Shown here piece after piece: positions 1 to 10,500 of a DNA stretch of 64,000 nt. A program made the translations under genes and the position numbers. The number at the start of each line of letters is the position of its first letter. Positions within the stretch are counted from its first letter, which is position 1. This stretch comes from Actinostola sp. cb2023 (Eukaryota; Cnidaria; Anthozoa; Actiniaria; Actinostolidae). The stretch spans positions 781,501 to 845,500 of the forward strand of contig JAUJYZ010001540.1 in NCBI GenBank assembly GCA_033675265.1, written 5' to 3'. Below the pieces are notes generated by a model. The model saw nothing but the letters and a program-made list of their open reading frames with translations, did not search any database and was not told the DNA's origin.

Positions 1-1320
1 TGCCTTCTGAGAGTAGTTTCCAGGAAGTTTAAACGGACAGACAGAAAATCGATCTTGTGGCCGAATCACAGGTCATTTGAGGGGTTGCAGACTGTAAATC
101 ATATCATTATGTGTACACAATGATGTGTGTGGTTTTTTAGTTATTCAAACCGAGATCTAGTGTTCATACCAAAGGCAAAACCATCGATATGTTTGTAAAC
201 AAATACGTGTTGCACAATAGATCAATGGCATGAACATACGTATACTAAAATTTTATGGAATCAGCGACAGCTAGATTCAGAGCATTTGCTACTCAGGATG
301 TAAAGGTTATAAAAAAAAAATACAGACAAAATTATTGGGGGCCCGGCCTCCCCAATGAGATATTAGTGTAACTTTCTCTCAAGTGATCGACGTCGACTTA
401 ATGAAGAGATCGAGAAAGCAAGGGTACATAAGATAGGACTACAATCTCATCAAAGGCAGAGCGATTCTTCTTCACTTCTCTTACCAAAAACACGTTCGTA
501 TCTTCTACTTTATCAGTTTTAAGAACTCTGAATAATTACGCTTGAAAAAGCACATTTCATGCACGAATAACTAATACCTACAATCCATAGGGTGATAATG
601 TTTTATTTTTCATTTGCTTGTTTCCTTGGCTTTTTTCTTTCTTTTCACTTTTTCAAAAACAAGCTACTTTTTTATTCATTTTTGTTTTCGAGTGACGCAC
701 GTGCGTCCGGCTAGCTACGCCCCTGGGCTCATGAGCATCATCCGGATAGTCCAAGATGGTGGCCATACAATAAAGTCAATGGATAGACTGATCAGTCTGA
801 CCAAACATGAACATCACTATTAGTTTAGCATTTTTATGTCGAATAATGATAGGAAGACTAGAAAATCTTTTGGAAGCTAATAATATCCGTCTACAATATA
901 AACTTTTACCAGTGAAAAAAAACAGTTATATATCATTGAACCATCACTTGCATTTGTTTTCTGGGAAGCATTTCTCATGCCAAACGTACAGCACCATCTA
1001 TTCTTATCACTTCTCCATTTAGCATTGGGTTTTCAATGACTGATTGAACAAGCTGAGCAAACTCATCAGGGTCCCCTGCTCTGCTTGGGAATGGAACACT
1101 TTTTGTCACTGCTGCCCTTGCTATGGGGTCAGGCCTTGCCTTCACAAGCATGGGTGTTTCAAAGAGGCCTACGAAAGAAAACATTCAAAGTTCTTTAGAC
1201 AATCATTATTATTGATCCATTCAGTTGTAGACTGATTGGACAAGTGTTGGAGTTACTCAATATCCTGTAGAATTTCTCTTCAATAAGTAGGCAGGCAGTG
1301 TTGGCAAGATACAGCCTTGT
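1..1320. repeat. segmental duplication, left copy (partner 8768-10500)
   Basis: The first 1.3 kb of the window is nearly identical to 8768-10500 apart from a few indels. It carries the last exon of HSD17B10 copy A and its 3' flank. The match already runs at base 1, so the duplicated unit begins left of the window. The main differences are a 280-bp transposon and a short extra stretch (about 9297-9383) in the right copy. Outside the exon at 975-1168 no gene is seen. Confidence 0.85.
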
Positions 1321-3837
1321 ATGTGCTTATAGCTAATTGCATAATCGTTGTCAGGTTGAAAATCATAAATCATAGAAGCTGAGACCACAAGGATGGATGG
1401 GAAATCAGTTCATGACCCGCATTACATACAGATATATTCGATGTCCTTGTAGTTTTGAAGATAATGAGCTATTTAACTAAGATCCTAAAAGTCTGGATAA
1501 AAAGGTCAATGATTTGACGGTGTTATTTGAGCGTTTTAATTTCCCAGAATTCCTTTTGGTCATAGCTTTCATGATTTTCTACCCGACAATGATTATGCAA
1601 TTAGCTATATACAGTACCAACCTGGAGCAATACACATCACCCTTATTCCAAACTTTGCCAGATCCCTTGCTAGAGGAAGCGTCATAGCAATAATAGCTCC
1701 TTTTGGTGCTGAATAAGCCACCTTGCCCGCTATTCCTTCATATCCATGGGTACTTGAAACGTTGACAATGACACCCCTTTCCCCTCCTTGATTGGGTACA
1801 TTCTCAGACATCGCCTTGGAAACCAGTCTTGCAACATTGAATGACCCAACAGCATTGATCTGTAACAGGTTGAACAATATCTATAATATATATATGGATT
1901 AATTGGCCTATTTCAGAGATTTGCAAATAGGAAATACATTGAAGCAGTAGAGGTACTGATTCCCAGGGGGGGTACTCAGGGGTATCAGTGACGGGGAGGT
2001 GCGAATGAGGCCAAACATTTTAACCCAAAAAAAGTCCATTACAAAAACAAGACCCCAAAAAAAGTCCAACGGCCCAAAATCGTAACCCCAAAAAAGTCAG
2101 ATTTTTCTCCGCATAAAATCGAGCAAACGATAGGATATCATTTTTTATAAACCCCCATAAAAAAGTCCTTGACAAAAATCTTTATATCAAAAAAAGTCCA
2201 TTCTCAGAAAAATGAAACCCAAAAAAAGTCCCAAGCCGCGTTTTCAAACTATAAAAAAAAGCCTTCGCACCTCCCCGTCACTGATACCCCTGAGTACCCC
2301 CCCTGGGGACTGATTACACAATGTGCAGAGATGATGTAAAAATGATGAAACAGCAAAATATGATAAGATATATATCAAGGGATAACGAGATTCTTTGTTT
2401 AAGAATGGCTGCATTTAGGAGGCTAACCTAGAGGTTAAAGAGTTTTGGATTCATCAAGAAAAATCGTAGCAGCCCTAGGAAGAGACAGGTAGGGTCAATT
2501 AGTCTCTCTCCCCTGAGGACTGCTACACAGGCTATATTACCTTGTGAGCTTTTTCGAAGAGTTGCAAAGAGTGAACATCTCCAAAGTCTGATAGAGTAGG
2601 CTGTGATGTGACGTTCATCCCTGCACAATTCACTGATGCATTGAGAAATCCATAGGTCTCTACAGCTTTTGATACTGCTAGGTTGATGTGCTTTTCAGAT
2701 GATACCTGAAACATTTTATAACAGTGAATATTATATACATTTGTATACTACCATAAGTAGACACTGCACCCCTGGGACTAAATGCAAGTGAGGTTAAGGG
2801 AGGTTTCCAGTTATGAGAGGTTGTACAAGCAATGTTTTAGTGGGAAAAGAAGTGTTCAGATCCTTTCGAATGTGTCTGCTTGTGGGAGGTGTCTGTTGAG
2901 TGAATTTGGGGTTTGTGATTATCCTATGGATACAGGCAACTCATATTTTTTATAATAGAGTGATATCAGATTAGAAAAATAGTGAACAGATCGACTGAAG
3001 GAATCGATCTATTTCTAGAAAAATATAAATTGAGAATCAATCACCACTTGGCCACTCTAATATGCTTCCTTTTTCATTTTATATATATATATATGGAAAA
3101 TGAAGCTGTACCCACACTATATGTTTTTGAGTTGTTATCTATTTGTTCCACACTCCACACAATGAACGAGTCACTTGTTTTCGATGTGGGTTGAATTTTC
3201 AAATAAAAACGCATTAATAGTGTGGATGGGTTCAGGGACCATGGAGCAGCCTTGAAAGTGTGTGGGGGGGGGGGGGGAGAGCTAGGGGGGGGGGGGGGCA
3301 GATATACTTGTAGACTGGTACATTTTGTATATATATCAGACAACAACGTATTGTGACAACCTTTTTGCCCCCCCCCATCTCTGCGGTCCATGGGGTAGAG
3401 GGGTTCAGTCCCTACAGTATTGCATTTATTTAGAGGTTTCAAATCAGGTAACTTATTTAACTTTGTTTTTGTTTTTCAAGTAGAGTTTTTTTCTGAAATA
3501 GAGAAAACATTTTATAGACTGTGAAAATATCCTGCAAGTTTAAAAAATTAATAATCCTATCAGTTAGCAGTACAAGTGGGTTTTTGCATAATATGATGAA
3601 TACTGGGTTCTGGCTGTCACCTGAAATACCAAAATGAACAATCAAATGACTTGTACTAACGTCAGCTCTGATAAACGTGCAGTTTTTGCCAAGTTGCTCG
3701 GCTACGTTTTCTCCATCGTTTTCTTGAAGATCAGCAATGACGACTTTGGCACCGTTTTTGATCAGTCGTCTTGCTGTAGCTAGACCAAGACCAGAAACCC
3801 CGCCAGTAACCAGACAAACAACGCTTTTGATCAGCAT
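975..3837 (-). CDS. HSD17B10: HSD17B10-like 3-hydroxyacyl-CoA dehydrogenase type 2, copy A
   Basis: A mitochondrial short-chain dehydrogenase; in other animals this family oxidises 3-hydroxyacyl-CoA in isoleucine and fatty-acid breakdown and is a subunit of mitochondrial RNase P. Four exons on the minus strand: 3837-3661, 2705-2541, 1859-1622, 1168-975, all with GT/AG ends and phases that join to 257 residues (the human protein has 261). Visible: the NAD-binding TGGxSGLGLA near residue 11, VNCAG in exon 2, the YSAPK catalytic Tyr-Lys pair in exon 3, and a final exon with PFPSRAGDP and NGEVIR as in HSD17B10. The start is MLIK; an in-frame TAA lies a few codons upstream. Exon 4 gives the same residues as copy B, while exons 2 and 3 differ at about 9 and 7 positions. 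A Mutator-like element sits just upstream, so copy A may have lost the ancestral promoter. No disabling change is seen; expression is unknown. Confidence 0.88.
1329..1611. mobile_element. fold-back MITE in intron 3 of HSD17B10 copy A
   Basis: Inverted ends: TAGCTAATTGCATAATCGTT near 1331 and its near-complement near 1590-1609. The insertion lies between exons 4 and 3 of copy A and is absent from the same intron of copy B, where the flanks run straight through. The flanks suggest a TA target. No coding capacity is seen. Confidence 0.65.
1962..2309. mobile_element. hAT-like non-autonomous element with G-run termini
   Basis: About 45-bp inverted repeats starting CCCAGGGGGGGTACTC; the right end is the mirror, ending in seven C then TGGG. 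Flanking octamers TACTGATT and GACTGATT differ at one base, consistent with the 8-bp duplication typical of hAT transposons. The interior is built from degenerate short repeats of the type CCCCAAAAAAAGTCC. It lies in intron 2 of HSD17B10 copy A. Non-coding. Confidence 0.7.
3258..3298 (+). repeat. double poly-G tract in intron 1 of HSD17B10 copy A
   Basis: Two G runs of roughly fifteen bases separated by AGAGCTA. They lie between exons 1 and 2 of copy A and are not present at this place in copy B. The rest of this intron holds no recognised gene. Confidence 0.8.
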
Positions 3838-3890
3838 GTGTATAAACTTATATTACGGTATTGACCGCTTCTGATAGATCTAAACAAAAT

Positions 3891-4621
3891 CATTCTCGTA
3901 CCCAGAGCCCGCTCGTCATTTGGTTTGTCGCTGGCTCTGGGAAACCCTGTTGCTCGGTCGTCAAATTTTGACGACCAAGTCGTCAGAGCGCATGCTCATA
4001 CTAAAGACCGCTGAGAGCGGGTACTGTGGAAGAGTCTACTGGCTACGTAGTATTTACGTTGGTTTGAATATTCAAACTAACAAGTACACAAGTTTGTACA
4101 TTTATCTTCGTGTAGCCGTTTAAAATCCCTTCGACGTTCATCACCGGTTCTTCTCTGGCTCTGTTGCGGTAAAGGCTGGACGATAAATACATGTTCTAAT
4201 ATAATCTTGCATGTGAACCTTCCTGTCTTCCGCTTTGTTATTGTTTCTCTTGAATTATAAAAATATTCCTTTGAATACTCAAAGCGAGTACGATCGATTG
4301 TGTCTGTAGCCGTTACTTTACTTTTATAATTTATGTATTGTTAGATCTCCCTTTACGAATTCAGATCAATTTATGTCTACACAGTCACTCTCATTTCCAT
4401 AGCTTTATAATTCAATAACGGAATACCATTGTATGAAAATACAACCGTCGCTGTCATTCCTTTCGTTCGCCTTGCAAGTTTGAATCTTTGTTGATCTCAT
4501 GAACCAATCAAATACGATCAGTCATTGTTGATTTCATCAGCCAATGAAATTCGCTAAAATGTCAGGGATTCCCAGAGCCAGCGACAAACCAAATGACGAG
4601 CGGGCTCTGGGTACGAGAATG
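3891..4621. mobile_element. Mutator-like fold-back element with 10-bp target duplication
   Basis: Inverted repeats of about 50 bp begin CATTCTCGTACCCAGAGCCC at 3891 and end with the complement at 4621. The direct repeat TAAACAAAAT is present exactly at 3881-3890 and 4622-4631, a 10-bp duplication as expected of Mutator-like elements. No transposase frame is seen inside. The left end is only 54 bp upstream of the copy A dehydrogenase start codon. Confidence 0.8.
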
Positions 4622-4740
4622 TAAACAAAATATTGTATACTTTCCGTCCCAAACCCCTCACGGCCTTCGTTTTTGCTAGCAATGGTTGGGCTTGGGTTGG
4701 GCTGCCTGTGGTCAATTATGGATAAAATCCCTCCTTCATG

Positions 4741-5133
4741 AGCCAATGGGCTTGTAACACCTGCCACGTGACTTTTTAAATTTTCATCGAAGACAAACGA
4801 AAATACCATAACTTGAAAGAGCATACTAAAATTAGTAAAATTTGAAAATTTGAAAAGAATCAAGCAAATAAGAAAAAAGTTAACGGCTTTCAAAGTTTCC
4901 CGCTTTGACAAGGATTTGTATGTTTTTTTTTACCGCTTGGAGGGCAAGCGTTGCCCTCCAACATACAATTCCATACAAAAAAGGCAAAGTTTGAATGCCT
5001 GTAACTATTGCCCTATTTACGTATTACCCTTCAAACTTTCCACTTTTACCAAGTAACTTTAGTATGCTCTTTCCAGTTATGATATTTTCGTTTGTCAAAA
5101 GTCACGTGACAGGTGTTACACGCCCATTAGCAC
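4741..5133. mobile_element. fold-back element with GTCACGTGAC-type arms
   Basis: The left arm around 4741-4830 (GGGCTTGTAACACCTG, CACGTGAC, then AGCATACTAAA) is mirrored at about 5059-5133. A decayed relative lies at about 14748-14915. Between 5134 and 5620 I see no gene or clear repeat. Confidence 0.6.
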
Positions 5134-5628
5134 TGCCCTCTACAGTATGTTATAAACAACCAATACGATGAAAATTCCAGCCGGTGCAATATTTTTCCTG
5201 TAGGTCGGGTTGGCAAAAGACTTTAAAAATATATCATATAATGGGAAATCTGTTAGGGAAATGCTGCCATGCAGTCGCACATCAAGTAGTTCCGTGATTA
5301 CCCATATTACATATCGGTCGTGTACTTCGAAATCAGCGCTCAAACAACTACTAATCTTTATTTCTTGAGTGTAATTAGAAGTCCGATATTCTTAAAACAC
5401 ATTCCTGAAGCGAATATCGAACTACATATACGGTTGAGCGTACCACAGGAAGCCCAACGCTTACAAAATAACATGACCACATGCAGGAAGCCCAAAACAT
5501 CGGTTTAGCCAAAAACAGAGGATGGTAAGCCTGTGGGCTAGAGATTGCCCGGAGTTCCAGCTGATCATCCTACACGCCGAGTAAATGCTCCTGGATCCGC
5601 ATCTGCTATCCTTGTCTTATGGTTGGAG

Positions 5629-6023
5629 CCCGGGGGGGGGCACTAAGGGTATTTTTGGGTAGGGGTGTGCCGCGGACACCTCAAAACCCTGACCCTATCC
5701 CAGACCTAAAATTTTGATTTTCCATACCCTATCCCAGACTAAAGCTTTAAAATGTACACCCTATCCCAGACTAAAGCTTAAAAATGTATACCCTATCCAG
5801 ATTGAAAGCGTGCTAAAGGGATATGTAAATTGATAGCGACTGATAGTGGCGTTATTGCGGAAACCATACCCTATACCAGACCAAAACGTACCCGATCCCA
5901 GCCTAAAAAGGCAAAAAACGATACCCTACCCCAGACCTGGGAGCTCAAAAACCATACCCTATCCCGTGGCACATACCCGTATAGCGTATATAGGGGAGTA
6001 CCCCCCCCCCCCCCCCCCCCGGG
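5629..6023. mobile_element. hAT-like element with G/C-run termini, 8-bp TSD
   Basis: The perfect octamer GGTTGGAG occurs at 5621-5628 and 6024-6031 and brackets an element that starts CCCGGGGGGGGG and ends with a C-run plus GGG. The interior repeats CCCTATCCCAGACTAAAGC in degenerate form. Both termini match the element at 11929-12227. From 6032 to 6680 no gene or clear repeat is recognised. Confidence 0.75.
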
Positions 6024-6682
6024 GGTTGGAGATCCAGCTAGCACAGTCAAACCGAGCATGGTCGCTCAATATATAGTGTGCCATATATAGAGTGATTTCA
6101 ATAAACCTGATGATGCAGTTATCCAATAAATTTTATCCGTTGGATAAGACTTATCCGGGTGATAGCGCTACTCACCTTTCGTGCAACCGGTGCCTGGGCA
6201 CTACTAATTAGCTGTCAGTGTTTATTAGGTGCAAAGAAACAAAAGAAAACAAAAGAGTGAGTGTCTAATAGTGTGTGGTGTAGTTATTCTATAGTACCAT
6301 TGTATAAATTCTACATTTGTAAATATATTTTGTAATTTTTTTTTTGTACAATAAAAACCTTTAAAAATAAACGAAATCATATAGTAGTACTCACTATGCT
6401 CAGCGGTCTCTCACAGCGTATCTAACATAGTTATATTTGCAGGTTATTTTAGCTTGCTTTAGTTTGGGCTGCTTGGCATTTGCATATTTGTTCTCGTCGC
6501 CTTTTCATTCCACGTGTTACGCTGGCTTTCACATGCCTTCATAATTAGCTCCCATTGTGTTTCTTTTCTCACTTGCATTAAGGAATGGTTGTCATGCGTT
6601 TTCGATATTGTAGTCATAAACTTTGCTGTTTACTACTTTGGTTTTGTTCTATATTTTCGTTTCTTTTAGGCTCAGTTGTTCC

Positions 6683-6703
6683 GCCCGTGTAGCTCAGTGG
6701 TAT
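6683..6703 (+). other. tRNA-like A-box segment
   Basis: The segment GCCCGTGTAGCTCAGTGGTA resembles the first 20 nt of a tRNA, including a TAGCTCAGTGG A-box. No B-box, anticodon arm or acceptor complement follows; the sequence runs straight into a minisatellite. It is probably the 5' remnant of a tRNA pseudogene or a tRNA-derived SINE. Confidence 0.4.
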
Positions 6704-6705
6704 AT

Positions 6706-7290
6706 CCAGATTGTCGCGGTGTGTCAATGTGTGAACTGGTCGGTAAATTCCAGATTGTCGCGGTGTGTCAATATGTGAACTGGTCGGTAAATTCCAGATT
6801 GTCGCGGTGAGTCCGCATGTTAACTGGTCGGGAAATTCCAGATTGTCGCGGCACGTGAGTCCGCATGTTAACTGGTCGGGAAATTCCAGATTGTCGCGGC
6901 ACGTGAGTCCGCATGTTAACTGGTCGGTAAATTCCCAGATTGTCGCGGCACGTGAGTCCGCATGTTAACTGGTCGGGAAATTCCAGATTGTCGCGGCACG
7001 TGAGTCCGCATGTTAACTGGTCGGGAAATTCCAGATTGTCGCGGTGAGTCCGCATGTTAACTGGTCGGGAAATCTCAGATTGTCGCGGCACGTGAGTCCG
7101 CATGTTAACTGGTCGGGAAATTCCAGATTGTCGCGGCACGTGAGGATCCGCATGTTAACTGGTCGGGAAATTCCAGATTGTTGCGGTTGGTCCGCCTGCT
7201 TACCGGTCGGTAAATTCCGGATTGTCGAGGTGAGTCCGCATATTTGCTGGTCGGTAAATTCCAGATTTTCGAGGTTGGTCCGCCTGTTTA
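6706..7290. repeat. degenerate 41-48-bp minisatellite
   Basis: About a dozen copies of a unit containing CCAGATTGTCGCGG, a variable CACGTGAGTCC linker and GCATGTTAACTGGTCGG. Units with and without the 7-bp linker CACGTGA alternate irregularly, and copies decay to the right. Open frames here are repeat artefacts. From 7291 to 7735 I see no gene. Confidence 0.85.
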
Positions 7291-7735
7291 CTGGTCGTTC
7301 TTGATCGTTGCGATCGTCGTTCCCCCTGTTTTCTGCCCGTACCAGGTACTGTTGCGGTCGTTCCGCCGCTTTACTCGTTTGTCCAGATTGATGCGATTGT
7401 CTCGCCCGTTTACTGGTCGTTTCATGTCTGTTACTTCATATGTCGCTGTCTTATATGGATGGGCTTACGTTGTTTATGCCTTTAACAGGGGCCCTTGGAG
7501 CGCGAATTTAAGGACAATATTTATTGTAGCTCCTCTGCTCGAGGCTTTATGTCATTATTGGCCGGAGAGCCTTTGTTAGTCATTAAGGTTTGTTTGCTAT
7601 GAAATGTTGGGTTGCCATAGTGATTTAAGCATGTTTTATTTATTTATTTATATTTATCTCTTTCCCTCCTCCACCACCCTGGGTGTATCAGTGCTTGCAG
7701 GGGTGTCTTATTCCCTTTCGGTCCCACCGAACGGC

Positions 7736-7900
7736 AGGGCTGTTATCCCCTAGGCTGGCCCTTTCCCCACCCATATGTTCCTTTAGTCCCCCGACTGGGA
7801 GGTCTGGAAGTGCTTTGATCCTTTGAAGGTTACTGTCCGAACCCTCGTGGGTCACCTGGGAAGGGCCTACTCCCACTTTATCCCAGGGGATAACAGAATA
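7736..7900. repeat. short fold-back repeat
   Basis: GCTGTTATCCCCTAGG near 7739 is mirrored by CCCAGGGGATAACAG near 7884, giving a 160-bp fold-back. From 7901 to 8767 there is only AT-rich sequence, a small palindromic remnant near 8227-8283 (ACACC...GGTGT), a GGGGCGTAGCCAGG repeat fragment near 8398 and a G-run near 8678. No gene is seen. Confidence 0.5.
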
Positions 7901-8767
7901 TAATTGATCATGCTATCAGTCGTGTTGAAGCAAACTCAACGTCTGTGCTTTCTTTAGGTTTGAGTGTTGGGTCTCTTGGGCCAGTTCTTTCGATCGGTTG
8001 AGTCTCCTTTGTTGCCGGCTACCAATTTCCCCATAACTTAGCCATTATAGAGCGGGGAAGACAGCTTAGAATAGGATACTATTCATGACTGAGCATGCAT
8101 GTGCTGTTAGGAATTAAACGTTCCTGTGATATATAATTATTGGATATAGGTACTAATTTCCACCATTGTAAAGTGCTTCGAACACACTTGTATATTAGTG
8201 CTTTCAGCTTTATTATTATTATTATATATACACCTGTTTTCAAAAACGTTGTCCTTTTACAAAATACAAAATAGGTGTATATATATATATAGATTCAAAT
8301 GAAGCTTGCTATCTATATATGATTTTTTCTTAATTTCAGATGAGCATATATCCCAGGACCAGTTCAGTATATATTGGGCCTGAAAATGAAGGCTCCAGGG
8401 GCGTAGCCAGGAGTTTTTCGGAGTGACGCACAATTATGAACTTTCAATTTATAACCCCCTCCCCTTCCCCCTCCCCCTCCCGCACATCACCACTCAAAGC
8501 AACCAACAAGAAGTAAAAGTACAGTACGTGATTACAAGGTTTGGGAATCTCTAATGTTCTTTTTATACACAGTTCTGTAGTTATTCACGAAATATATACA
8601 CTTCACTCAATTTAGCATCTACTACTTCTATATGTTTGTTTCGATGTAATGCAGGATCGTAGCAAGGGGATTTTTTTTGGGGGGGGGGGGGGGGGGATTT
8701 CACAAGGGTGCGGGGGCATGCTCCCCCGAAAAATTTTGAGGTATAGAGTCTCTGAAATAGCATTTCC

Positions 8768-10500
8768 TGCCTTCTGAGAGTAGTTTCCAGGAAGTTTAAA
8801 CGGACAGAAAATCGATCTTGTGGCCGAATCACAGGTCATTTGAGGGGTTGCAGACTGTAAATCATATTGATTATGTGTACACAATGATGTGTGTGGTTTT
8901 TTAGTTATTCAAACCGAGATCTAGTGTTCATACCAAAGGCAAAACCATCGATATGTTTGTAAACAAATACAGTCATTTGCAAAAATTCTGGCCGCTACGA
9001 AATATCAATATATCAGGTGCATTATGGGTAATTAAATTATAGAAAATTCCCCTTAAAGCGGGTTAACGCCAGCAAAGTTGGTATAAATATTTAGTATAAT
9101 GTTTATTTTAGTCATACATTTGTTGTTTGTAAATTTTGCTTCATTTAATAAGTTAGGAAACTCAAAATAGTATTATTTAAGTACCCATAATGCACCCGAT
9201 ATATTGATATATTGAGTATCGTGGCGGCCAGAATTTTTGCAAATGACTGTACGTGTTGCACAATAGATCAATGGCATGAACATACGTATACTAAAAGTTC
9301 CGTTTGCATAACTGGTTGTTTAAATTTTTCCTATTTTTCGAATGGCGTCAAGGTCAAGACGAGCACTAAGCATTTTACTGATTTTATGGAATCAGTGACA
9401 GCTAGATTCAGAGCATGTCCATAGTAGTGTGTGTATAGGCATTTGCTACTCAGGATGTAAAGGTTATAAAAAAAATACAGACAAAATTATTGGGGGCCCG
9501 GCCTCCCCTGGCCCATCCCCCTGCTACGGGTCTGCAATGGGATATTAGTGTAACTTTCTCTCTAGTGATCGACGACTTAATGATGAGATCGAGAAAGCAA
9601 GGGTACATAAGATAGGACTACAATCTCATCAAAGGCAGAGCGATTCTTCTTCACTTTCAGTCTTACCAAAAACACGTTCGTATCTTCTACTTTATTTTAA
9701 GAACTCTGAATAATTACGCTTGAAAAAGCACAATTTCATGCACGAATAACTAATACCTACAATCCATAGGGTGATAATGTTTTATTTTTCATTTGCTTGT
9801 TTCCTTGGCTTTTTTCTTTCTTTTCACTTTTTCAAAAACAAGCTACTTTTTTATTCATTTTTGTTTTCGAGTGACGCACGTGCGTCCGGCTAGCTACGCC
9901 CCTCGGCTCGTGAGCATCATCATAGTCCAAGATGGTGGCCATACAATAAAGTCAATGGATAGACTGATCAGTCTGACCAAACATGAACATCACTATTAGT
10001 TTAGCATTTTTATGTCGAATAATGATAGGAAGACTAGAAAATCTTTTGGAAGCTAATAATATCCGTCTACAATATAAACTTTTACCAGTGTAAAAAAACA
10101 GTTATATATCATTGAACCATCACTTGCATTTGTTTTCTGGGAAGCATTTCTCATGCCAAACGTACAGCACCATCTATTCTTATCACTTCTCCATTTAGCA
10201 TTGGGTTTTCAATGACTGATTGAACAAGCTGAGCAAACTCATCAGGGTCCCCTGCTCTGCTTGGGAATGGAACACTTTTTGTCACTGCTGCCCTTGCTAT
10301 GGGGTCAGGCCTTGCCTTCACAAGCATGGGTGTTTCAAAGAGGCCTACGAAAGAAAACATTCAAAGTTCTTTAGACAATCATTATTATTGATCCATTTCC
10401 AGACTGATTGGACAAGTGTTGGAGTTACTCAATATCCTGTAGAATTTCTCTTCAATAAGTAGGCAGGCAGTGTTGGCAAGATACAGCCTTGTAATGTGCT
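8768..10500. repeat. segmental duplication, right copy
   Basis: Matches bases 1-1320 almost base for base and continues into the last exon of HSD17B10 copy B. It is interrupted by the mariner-like element at 8970-9249. The low divergence here contrasts with the more diverged introns and middle exons, so this end is either the youngest part of the duplication or has been homogenised by gene conversion. Confidence 0.85.
8970..9249. mobile_element. Tc1/mariner-like MITE with TA target duplication
   Basis: A 280-bp element with inverted ends starting CAGTCATTTGCAAAAATTCT, flanked by TA at 8968-8969 and 9250-9251. The duplicated segment at the window start has the same flanks with a single TA at 204-205, so the unoccupied site is preserved. 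Sub-terminal ATGCACC and ATATTGATAT motifs are shared with the element at 25407-25674. No transposase is encoded. Confidence 0.85.

Noticed and set aside
6701..7290. Minisatellite considered as a CRISPR-like array
   Set aside because: Units are contiguous degenerate tandem repeats without unique spacers, in an intron-bearing animal genome.
7736..7900. GCTGTTATCCC and GGGGATAACAG resemble the conserved large-subunit rRNA motif
   Set aside because: Surrounding sequence does not match rRNA, and the two segments are simply the arms of a small fold-back repeat.
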